Shown here in pieces: positions 8,321 to 16,500 of a DNA stretch of 64,000 bases. How positions within the stretch are numbered: position 1 is the stretch's first letter; each line of letters opens with the position of its first letter. Under the pieces are notes generated by a model that did not search any database, was not told the origin of the DNA, and worked only from the letters and a program-made list of their open reading frames with translations. A program made the translations under genes and the position numbers. Source of the stretch: Gammaproteobacteria bacterium (GTDB lineage: Bacteria; Pseudomonadota; Gammaproteobacteria; Pseudomonadales; Pseudohongiellaceae); assembly GCA_002711845.1 (NCBI GenBank), contig PASF01000014.1, positions 62,001 through 126,000 of the forward strand. The letters are read 5' to 3'.

Positions 8321-9988
8321 ATGAGACAATGGTTTAAAAGCGGCACACCCTGGATATGGCTCAATGGCGGCGCCGTCGCCATGTGCATGATCATGGTGAT
8401 CGGCCTGATCGGTCTGATTGCGGTCAGGGGGTTCAGTCACTTCTGGCCTGCTGACGTTGCCGTTGTCGAAATCACCAGCCCGGGCGGCGAGCAGACCACC
8501 ATCATGGGCGAGCTGGTGCGCAGCCAGGTTATCTCGGCAGCCGTGGCGCGTGATTCGGGTGAAACCGTGCCGGATGATATCGACCTGGTTACCCGCCATC
8601 TGTTCAAACTGGGTAACCGCGATCAGACCGGGCGCGATTTCGTCTGGTATCTGGAGCTGGGCATGTCGCCCTGGCAGTACCCTGACGATGTGTTTGTCAT
8701 CGAGCGCCGTGAGTGGGGTAATTTTTACGGGCAGCCGTTGGCGTTGCTGCGTGAGGGCAATGTCGTCAGCACCCCGGGTGATGCTGATTTCTGGCCGCAA
8801 TTGCAGGACGCGGTCGACCGCAGCCTGGCCCTGTTCAGGGAAATCCGTCGTCTGGAGCGTGGCGAGATCGGTCGCATCAACACCGGCATCGAGCGCCTGC
8901 GCCTGGATGAGCGTAACCTGGAACTGAATCCGCCACCTGCCGACGTTGAGGCGCGCGAGCGTGCGCGTATTGCCGAGGCCACCGCCCGTTTCGAGGCTGA
9001 CTACGCGGTGCTGCGTGAAGAGCTTGATGCCATCTATCAAAGCACCCGGCGAGACACGCTGCGCATGCAGACTGCTGACGGCACGGAAGTGGATATCACG
9101 CTGGCCACCATTGTCCGTGTCACAGCGCCCAATGCCATGTCAGTATTCGACAAACTGGTGCAATATGTCGAACGGCTCTGGGAGTTCCTGACCGATGAAC
9201 CCCGCGAAGCCAACACCGAAGGCGGTATTTTCCCGGCGATCTTTGGCACCGTGGTTATGGTCATGGTGATGTCCATCATCGTGACACCTTTCGGCATTCT
9301 CGCGGCTATCTATCTGCGCGAGTATGCTCGGCAGGGCACCATGACGCGTATTATTCGCATCTCGGTTTACAATCTCGCGGGCGTACCGTCCATTGTTTAC
9401 GGTGTGTTTGGTCTGGGCTTTTTTGTGTATTTCCTGGGTGGCAATATCGACCAGCTGTTCTACGAAGCATCCTTGCCCGCGCCAACGTTTGGTACGCCGG
9501 GTCTGTTCTGGGCGTCGCTGACGCTGGCGCTGCTGACGCTGCCCATCGTCATTGTGTCCACTGAAGAAGGCCTGGCCCGTATTCCCAGTACCATCCGTCA
9601 GGGCAGCCTGGCACTGGGTGCCACCAAGTCCGAGACGCTGTGGAAGGTCATTGTGCCGCTGGCCACACCGGCGATGATGACCGGCCTGATTCTGGCGATT
9701 GCCCGCGCCGCCGGTGAAGTGGCACCGCTGATGCTGGTGGGTGTCGTCAAGCTGGCACCGACATTGCCGGTCGATGGCACGTTTCCCTATATTCATCTGG
9801 AAAGAAAAATCATGCACCTGGGCTTTCATATCTACGACGTCGGCTTCCAGAGCCCCAACGTTGAAGCCGCGCGCCCGCTGGTTTACGCTACCGCACTGGT
9901 GCTGGTCATGCTGATTGTCATTCTGAACCTGACGGCCATCAGCATCCGTAACCATTTGCGCGAGCGCTACCGCAGTGCCGGCGACTAA
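8321..9988 (+). CDS. pstA: Phosphate ABC transporter permease PstA, long form with coiled-coil insert
   Basis: PstA is the partner permease of PstC. The 555-residue protein is nearly twice the usual length of about 290. TM1 is at about residues 15-38 ([20 protein letters not shown]). A periplasmic insert of about 240 residues follows, whose middle is predicted from sequence to be a charged coiled coil ([20 protein letters not shown] through [20 protein letters not shown]). The transport core starts near residue 300 with [17 protein letters not shown] and carries [19 protein letters not shown] and the [10 protein letters not shown] loop. It lies 57 nt after pstC and just before pstB in the same operon. 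PstC and PstA both having extra periplasmic parts suggests that these parts meet each other or PstS. Confidence 0.92.
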   Translation: MRQWFKSGTPWIWLNGGAVAMCMIMVIGLIGLIAVRGFSHFWPADVAVVEITSPGGEQTTIMGELVRSQVISAAVARDSGETVPDDIDLVTRHLFKLGNRDQTGRDFVWYLELGMSPWQYPDDVFVIERREWGNFYGQPLALLREGNVVSTPGDADFWPQLQDAVDRSLALFREIRRLERGEIGRINTGIERLRLDERNLELNPPPADVEARERARIAEATARFEADYAVLREELDAIYQSTRRDTLRMQTADGTEVDITLATIVRVTAPNAMSVFDKLVQYVERLWEFLTDEPREANTEGGIFPAIFGTVVMVMVMSIIVTPFGILAAIYLREYARQGTMTRIIRISVYNLAGVPSIVYGVFGLGFFVYFLGGNIDQLFYEASLPAPTFGTPGLFWASLTLALLTLPIVIVSTEEGLARIPSTIRQGSLALGATKSETLWKVIVPLATPAMMTGLILAIARAAGEVAPLMLVGVVKLAPTLPVDGTFPYIHLERKIMHLGFHIYDVGFQSPNVEAARPLVYATALVLVMLIVILNLTAISIRNHLRERYRSAGD

Positions 9989-10013
9989 ACCATCAAAGGA
10001 AGAGCAACGCACG

Positions 10014-10886
10014 ATGACAACTCAGACTGCCAACAACAAAACTGGCCCGACTGATGCCCGCGAACGCCCCGCAGTATCAGCTGCCGGCGCGCGCAAAGTA
10101 GCAGAGCGAGAAGCGCTGTCACTGGCGGACGAGACATCCAAGATTGAGGTCAGTAATCTCAACCTTTATTATGGCAATGACCAGGCGCTCAAGGACGTCA
10201 ATCTGATTGTGCCGGAGAAACGCGTTACCGCGTTTATTGGTCCGTCAGGGTGCGGCAAGTCAACCCTGTTACGTTGCTTCAATCGCATGAACGACCTGGT
10301 GGACATCTGCCGGATCGAAGGCGAAATCGTCATGGACGGCAAGAACATCTACGACCGTGATGTTGACGTAGCCGATCTGCGTCGCAGTGTGGGCATGGTG
10401 TTCCAGAAACCAAATCCCTTCCCCAAAAGCATCTATGAAAACGTGGCCTATGGCTTGCGTCTGCAGGGCATCAGCTCGCGTCGGGTGCTGGATGAAGTGG
10501 TGGAAAAATCGCTGCGCGCCGCAGCGCTGTGGGATGAGGTCAAGGATCGTTTGCAGGACAATGCGTTCGGGATGTCCGGTGGTCAGCAGCAACGTCTGGT
10601 GATTGCGCGCGCCATAGCCATCGAACCGGAGGTCATTCTGCTGGATGAGCCGGCGTCAGCACTGGATCCAATCTCAACACTCAAAATCGAAGAGCTGATC
10701 AACGAACTCAAGCGTGACTATACGATTATCATTGTTACGCACAATATGCAGCAGGCGGCCCGGGTTTCGGACTATACCGCCTTCATGTATATGGGCAACA
10801 TGGTCGAGTATGGTGATACTGATACGCTGTTTACCAATCCGTCGAAAAAGCAGACCGAAGACTATATTACCGGTCGCTACGGCTAG
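10014..10886 (+). CDS. pstB: Phosphate ABC transporter ATP-binding protein
   Basis: PstB is the cytoplasmic ATPase driving PstCA. The 290-residue protein carries Walker A (GPSGCGKST), the signature [16 protein letters not shown], Walker B ([12 protein letters not shown]) and the switch His in [16 protein letters not shown]. There is an N-terminal extension of about 45 low-complexity residues before [22 protein letters not shown] 10014 with AAGGA upstream is chosen. An in-frame GTG at 9975 would overlap pstA. pstB ends 5 nt before the convergent carboxypeptidase gene, so no phoU follows as it does in many Pst operons. Confidence 0.96.
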   Translation: MTTQTANNKTGPTDARERPAVSAAGARKVAEREALSLADETSKIEVSNLNLYYGNDQALKDVNLIVPEKRVTAFIGPSGCGKSTLLRCFNRMNDLVDICRIEGEIVMDGKNIYDRDVDVADLRRSVGMVFQKPNPFPKSIYENVAYGLRLQGISSRRVLDEVVEKSLRAAALWDEVKDRLQDNAFGMSGGQQQRLVIARAIAIEPEVILLDEPASALDPISTLKIEELINELKRDYTIIIVTHNMQQAARVSDYTAFMYMGNMVEYGDTDTLFTNPSKKQTEDYITGRYG

Positions 10887-10891
10887 TCCTG

Positions 10892-12349
10892 CTACTGTCG
10901 CCATACCCATCTGAGCAAGGCATCACCGAGTTCCTGTCCGGGACCGGTGTGGGCCTGCGCGTGATTGACCAGTGCCACGACCACGTAATGTTTCCCCGAT
11001 TGTGCATGCACGTAGCCGGCTATGCCGGCGACGTCGTTCAGGGAACCGGTTTTGACATGACTGCTGGCATGCCCGTCACCGCTAATCAGCCGCTCCTGCA
11101 TGGTGCCATCCAGTCCTGCCAATGGCAGCGAGGCGACATACTCGGGCATGGTGGGAATCAGGAATCCGCGTTGTAATATTGCCCCCAGCAACGCTGCCGT
11201 CAGTCGTGTGTCGCGGCTCAGACCGGAGCCGTTGGCCATGACCAGTTCACTGTGATCAATGCCAACATCACTCAGGTAGCTGCGCACCGCGTCGACGCCA
11301 GTGTCAATGCTGGTCGGCGCGCCGCCATGCTGCAGACCAAGTGTCAGCAGTAGTTGCCGCGTCATCATGTTGTTGCTGTATTTATTGATGGATTTGATGA
11401 TGTCTGCCAGCGGTGGTGACTGCCAGGTCACGAGTGGCGGCACAGCCTCGTTGTCGGTGATGGCGCTTAGCGATGCTTCGCGAAGCTCTCCGTCGAATTC
11501 GCCGCCCAGTTCACGCCACAGCAGCTGAAACAGGCCAAAGTTGTACTGTGCCGCATCGAGCACGGCGCGGGTCATGCTGTATTCCCCGCAGCCCGACGGA
11601 TGTTGCCCGCTGAAGGTGACGGTGTTGCTGGCTACTTCTTCGCTGAAGCTGATACCACGCTGGAAACCGGTGCACGGGCCTTCACGTAACTGCAAGCGAT
11701 TGTTGATGGTCAGATTGGGCAGGGCCGGGTCGCTGCGGATGATGACATCACGGCCATTGTCATGCGGGTAGAAGAAGAAATTTACGACCTGGAAATTGAA
11801 CAGCAGCGCCTCGGGCAGGACGTTGTAGGCTCTGCCTGACTGGTTGTCTACCGGGCTGCCGGCGCGGACCGAGGTGTCAAACAGGCTGTTGTCAACAATC
11901 AGGTCACCGGTGATCCGTTGTACGCCGCGGCGGCGCAGAACTTTCAGCATACTGCGTACATGTTCTTCCACCAGAAACGGATCGGCACCGCCCCGAATCA
12001 GCAGATCGCCCTGCAATGTGCCGTTGATGACCGGTCCCAGTGCATGGATCCCGGTTTCCCAGGTGTAATCTGCGCCCAGCACCTCCAGACCTGCGAGTGT
12101 TGTCAGAGTCTTGATGGTCGAGGCCGGATTCATCGGCAAAGCGCTGTTGACGGCAAGCAGAGGCGTCGAGTTGCCCACTTCCTGCACCAGCAGGGCATAG
12201 GCATCATCCGGAAAGTCGTGGCCGTTGGTGACAAGTCGGACTGTCGGCGGTACGTCGCCAATATCGTCGGCGGTCGCAGTCTGTGCCAGCAAAACCAGGC
12301 TGGTCAGTATCGTCAGTGTGTGTTTAACGGTTCGCTTCAGGGTTGGCAT
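10892..12349 (-). CDS. dacB: D-alanyl-D-alanine carboxypeptidase/endopeptidase (PBP4 type)
   Basis: Class C low-molecular-weight penicillin-binding protein that trims and cleaves peptidoglycan cross-links in the periplasm. From ATG 12349 the protein has 485 residues with a signal peptide ending near AQTATA. Active-site motifs are present in order: SxxK as Ser77-Thr-Ile-Lys80 in NPASTIKT, SxN as KYSNNMMT near residue 345, and KTG in SHVKTGSLNDVAG near residue 445. The long stretch between SxxK and SxN is the inserted-domain architecture of PBP4. The frame is open to 12427, but the extra 26 residues would precede the signal peptide. Convergent with pstB. Confidence 0.93.
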   Translation of the reverse strand: MPTLKRTVKHTLTILTSLVLLAQTATADDIGDVPPTVRLVTNGHDFPDDAYALLVQEVGNSTPLLAVNSALPMNPASTIKTLTTLAGLEVLGADYTWETGIHALGPVINGTLQGDLLIRGGADPFLVEEHVRSMLKVLRRRGVQRITGDLIVDNSLFDTSVRAGSPVDNQSGRAYNVLPEALLFNFQVVNFFFYPHDNGRDVIIRSDPALPNLTINNRLQLREGPCTGFQRGISFSEEVASNTVTFSGQHPSGCGEYSMTRAVLDAAQYNFGLFQLLWRELGGEFDGELREASLSAITDNEAVPPLVTWQSPPLADIIKSINKYSNNMMTRQLLLTLGLQHGGAPTSIDTGVDAVRSYLSDVGIDHSELVMANGSGLSRDTRLTAALLGAILQRGFLIPTMPEYVASLPLAGLDGTMQERLISGDGHASSHVKTGSLNDVAGIAGYVHAQSGKHYVVVALVNHAQAHTGPGQELGDALLRWVWRQ

Positions 12350-12453
12350 GTGGGACACGACTCGTTCAAGGGCTGCTGCAGGGGTGAAGGCTTCACTTTT
12401 ACTGCCCGGCGGCGTTGTGTCAAGCAATTCCGCTGCCCCGGTGCCCGCTCAGA

Positions 12454-13236
12454 TCAGGGAAAGTTCATGATGCGTTTTCTGGTTTGTGTGGTGCCCAGCT
12501 GGTTATCAAACATGTCAATGGCGGCTTTGACGCGGGCCCCCGTGGTGGTCCGTTGTTCACTGTCGTTGGCCGGTGCGGAAGGCAGCGCAGGCGTGAAGAA
12601 GACTACCGTCGGGTTTTGCCCGGCGCTGGCAAAGTCATAGGGCGCCTCCTCTGCGCAATCAAGAAAGGCACTGCGCCGGTCGCGGCGCAGACAGTCAGGA
12701 TGGGTAGCCCGGCCACGGCGGTCCTGCTCGGCGCGATTGCGCGCGGCAGTGCGCAGATCTGTCAGTGAAGGCAGTTGCCTGAGAGGCGGGGTCGCCGGGG
12801 ATACCGGCGTCTCGGCGAGGGATGCGGATGCAGCCGGATCGGAGGTGTCAGCGCCAGCCTCCGCTGGCGCGGCGGTGTCAGCGACGGCGCTGGGTGCTGT
12901 GGGGTCCACATTGTCGGTGGTTACTGACGCAGGCTCTGCCGCAGCAGATTGCAGCGGACTGTCGGGCGCGCGGCGCGGCGGTGACTGAAAACGGATCTGT
13001 ATGCTGGGCGCGGCAATTGTCCGGTCAGCTTGCTGGTGGTCTCTATTGGCGGCATAAGTGGCCATGAACAGAATAATACCGTGAGCCAGTATGCTGACAA
13101 ACAGGGTGGCCGACAACACGCCATGTGATGACGGTTGCGCAGCATGCCGGGCGTCGTCGTCCAGGCTCAGATCGGTGAGTATACTGGGCTCGATGCGATT
13201 GTCCGGCAAGGTGTCTGACGTCTGAGGAGAGGCCAT
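12454..13236 (-). CDS. TonB-like inner-membrane-anchored protein, low-complexity linker
   Basis: The 260-residue protein from ATG 13236 has one N-terminal transmembrane segment (VLSATLFVSILAHGIILFMA, about residues 38-57). The layout of the first 60 residues is typical of TonB/TolA-like proteins. An Ala/Pro/Thr-rich linker (about 75-160) follows, then a basic region with LTDLRTAARNRAEQDRRGRA and a Cys pair (DCLRRDRRSAFLDCAEEAPYD). The usual TonB C-terminal YP motif is not seen, so it is not a standard TonB. It lies about 100 nt upstream of dacB on the same strand. Function unknown; an envelope role is likely. Confidence 0.7.
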   Translation of the reverse strand: MASPQTSDTLPDNRIEPSILTDLSLDDDARHAAQPSSHGVLSATLFVSILAHGIILFMATYAANRDHQQADRTIAAPSIQIRFQSPPRRAPDSPLQSAAAEPASVTTDNVDPTAPSAVADTAAPAEAGADTSDPAASASLAETPVSPATPPLRQLPSLTDLRTAARNRAEQDRRGRATHPDCLRRDRRSAFLDCAEEAPYDFASAGQNPTVVFFTPALPSAPANDSEQRTTTGARVKAAIDMFDNQLGTTQTRKRIMNFP

Positions 13237-13360
13237 GGCGGGTTTTTGTGATTGACGACTGTGCTGGTTTGACTGTTTTTTCCGTCGTCGGTTCCATACC
13301 GGCTCGGGCGGGGGTGTTGGCTCTAAGTAAGCACTCTGGAATACGGCCCTGTCGGGGGGG

Positions 13361-13573
13361 GCGCCTTTCGGGGACGCCCGTGAACCCATCTCTGTAGGGC
13401 TCGTCGCCAGCCTCCCTGCTGTGGCAGCTCAAAGGCTAGCACTAGCAGGAGGCCCTGGCGGTGTAGGGTGGCGACTTGAGGGGCGTATGCGACCCTTGGA
13501 TGGTCGCATCCGAGCCCCCCATGGACGGGTTTACGGGCGTCCCCGAAAGGCGCCACCCTACACCGCAAGGGCC
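13361..13573. repeat. Nested inverted-repeat element between the TonB-like gene and uvrA
   Basis: The 30-nt segment 13361-13390 and its reverse complement at 13524-13553 agree at 28 of 30 positions. Separately, 13451-13473 and 13551-13573 are reverse complements at 22 of 23 positions. A third hairpin lies between them, with ATGCGACC pairing with GGTCGCAT around a 7-nt loop (about 13487-13509) and GGGGC/GCCCC outer pairs. The element fills most of the 360-nt gap 13237-13595, in which I find no gene. It looks like a REP/BIME-like cluster or a small MITE. No transposase is visible. Confidence 0.72.
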
Positions 13574-13595
13574 GGGTTCATAGCACTATATGAGG

Positions 13596-16500
13596 TCAAC
13601 CGGCTAACATCGGCGCCAGGAACCGGGCAGTATGCGACCTTTTGCTTCTGGCGACCTTCGCCGGCGAGCCCTGTGCCACCAGTTTGCCGCCGGCATCACC
13701 GCCCTCGGGCCCGATATCAATCACCCAGTCGGCCTCGGCGATGACATCCAGATTATGTTCAATGACAATCACCGTGTTCCCCGTGTCCACCAGACGGTGC
13801 AGCACCCGCAACAGTTTCTCGACATCGGCCATGTGCAGGCCCACAGTGGGTTCATCCAGAACATACAGTTTGTGCGGCGGTTTGCTGCCACGCAGACTCA
13901 GGTGGGGCTTGGCCTTGGCCAGTTCGGCGACCAGTTTGATCCGCTGCGCTTCGCCCCCGCTCAGTGTCGGGCTCTGCTGCCCCAGAGTCAGATAGCCCAG
14001 ACCGACATCCTGCAACAGGCGCAGCGGGTGATAGACCGAAGGCACCGGCTGGAAAAACTCAACGGCCTGATCGATATTCATGGCCAGTACTTCACCGATA
14101 TGCTTGCCTTTGTATTGCACCGACAGGGTTTCGGCATTGAAGCGCCAGCCGCCACAGTCTTCGCAGTCAACACGCACGTCCGGCAGGAAATTCATTTCGA
14201 TCTTCTGCATGCCGTTGCCGGCGCAGGTTTCACAACGCCCGCCGGCGACATTGAACGAAAAGCGTCCCGGCAGGTAGCCACGCAGGCGTGCATCCACGGT
14301 GTCGGCAAACAGTTTGCGTATGGTGTCCCAGATGCCAATATAGCTGGCCGGGCACGAGCGCGGCGTTTTGCCGATCGGGGTCTGATCCACCTGCAATATC
14401 GAGTCAATATCCTGCCAGCCACTGATGTCATCACAACCTTGCCACTTGATGGCCTTGCGTTTTTTGCCTTTCTGCACCAAAACCTGACGCAGGTTGTCAT
14501 AGACAATCGAGCGAATCAGGGTACTTTTGCCGCTGCCACTGACGCCACTGACCGTGACCAGCCGTCGCAATGGAATACTGAGCGACAGATCTTTCAGGTT
14601 GTTCAGCCGGGCTCCGCGAATTGCCAGAGACTGCGCGGCAAGAGCATCACGCGCGTCCTGATCACGAAGCGCCGTCAGTGGATGGCGAAGCGGATTGGCG
14701 AGAAAGCGGCCAGTCAGCGAACGCCGGTTTTTCTTCAGCTGAGCAAAGGTACCGGTCGCCACAATTTCGCCGCCCAGGATGCCGGCACCCGGCCCGACAT
14801 CAATCAGATGATCGGCTTCGGCCATGGTGGCATCATCGTGTTCAACCACCACCACGGTATTGCCATGCTGTTGCAGCTCGCGCAGCGTCCTGATCAACAA
14901 CTGATTGTCACGGGCATGCAGGCCAATGGTGGGTTCGTCCAGGATGTAGCACACGCCCTGCAGGTTGGATCCCAGCTGCGATGCCAGTCGGATGCGTTGT
15001 GCCTCACCACCACTGAGGGTGGGTGCGGCCCGGTTCAGACTGAGATAACCCAGACCCACCTTTTGCAGAAATTTCAGGCGACTGTTCAACTCGATAACGA
15101 TGTCGCGGGCGATGGATTCCTGCTTTTTGTCAAAGCGTATTTTCGCCATTGCCTGGTCGGCCTTATCGACTGACAAAGCTGTCAGGTCGGCGATATTCCA
15201 TTGCTGGAAGCGCACCGCCAGCGCGGTCGGATTAAGTCGACTGCCCCTGCACGTGGTGCAGGTCTTGCCAATCTGGTCAGGTTCGCTGTCGAGCCAGGCG
15301 GCTTCTTCCCCGGTCTGCTGCTCATCAAACTGCGCAATGACTTCACCGGTACCGAAACAGCTTTTGCACCAGCCATGACGGGAATTGAAGGAGAACAGGC
15401 GGGGATCCAGGTCGTCAAAACTGTCCCCGCAGGACGGGCAGGCGCGCCGCGTCGAGAACAGGCTGTCCTTGCGAGATTTTTTACCCGGCTGGCTGGCTGC
15501 CACCATCAGCAAGCCATTGCCCACCGCCAGCGCCCTGTCCATCAGCTCGGTGAGGGTCTTTTCGTGCTGTGCATCCACCCGGCAGGTCCCGATCAGGATT
15601 TCAATATTGTGTTCTTTGTAACGGTCCAGCACCGGCCAGTTGTCGGCGGGCAGGTAGTCGCCGTCAACCCGCAGTTGGCTGAAGCCCTTGCTGACCGCCC
15701 AGGCGGCCAGCTCCTTGTAGATACCCTTGCGGGCTACGACAGCAGGTGCCAGGACATCCACGTTGGCTCCTTTCCAGTCCTTCATCAGTCTTGCCAGAAT
15801 CATTTCCCGGCTTTGGGGTTCAATGGCGACCTCGCAACGGGGACAGTACTGAGTGCCCAGCTTGACAAAAATAAGGCGCAGAAAGTGATAAATCTCGGTC
15901 AGCGTGGCAACGGTACTTTTGCGCCCCCCGCGACTGGTGCGCTGTTCAATGGCAACCGTGGGCGGGATACCATGGATGGCATCCACATCAGGACGGGTCG
16001 CCGGTTGTACAAACTGACGGGCATAGGCATTCAGCGATTCCAGATAGCGGCGTTGCCCCTCGGCAAAGACAATATCAAAGGCCAGCGTGCTCTTACCGCT
16101 GCCACTGACACCGGTGACCACGGTAAACTGATTCCAGGGGATACTGACATCGACGTTTTTCAGGTTGTGTTCGCGGGCATGATGGATCTGAATGGCGGGC
16201 AGGGCCTTCACGGCTTTGCGTTTGCGCGATGCAGGCGGCAGGCGTTGTTGGCCTGCCTGCTGTCGGTTTTGCTGACGCGCTTGCTCGTACTGTACCAGTG
16301 CTGCGGCTGTATGGCCGGGCCGCCCTGCCAGAAAATCCGCTGGGCGCCCTTCGGCGACCAGTTGTCCGCCGCCGTCACCACCTTCGGGGCCGATATCAAT
16401 TATCCAGTCGGCGCTGCGAATGATGTCGAGGTTGTGTTCAATGACGAGCAATGAGTGACCCGCGCCAATTAACTTGTGAAAGGCTGCCAGCAACACACTG

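Noticed and set aside
7016-9040. Very long minus-strand open frame (over 670 codons) opposite pstC and pstA
   Set aside because: It lies fully antisense to two well-supported genes, its translation is Gln/His/Arg-rich with no motif, and long antisense frames are expected in GC-rich coding DNA.
13632-15173. Plus-strand open frames opposite the giant uvrA (also 15201-16454 and 17847-19001)
   Set aside because: Antisense to conserved ABC and zinc-finger motifs. Translations have no family resemblance and no Shine-Dalgarno or promoter was seen.
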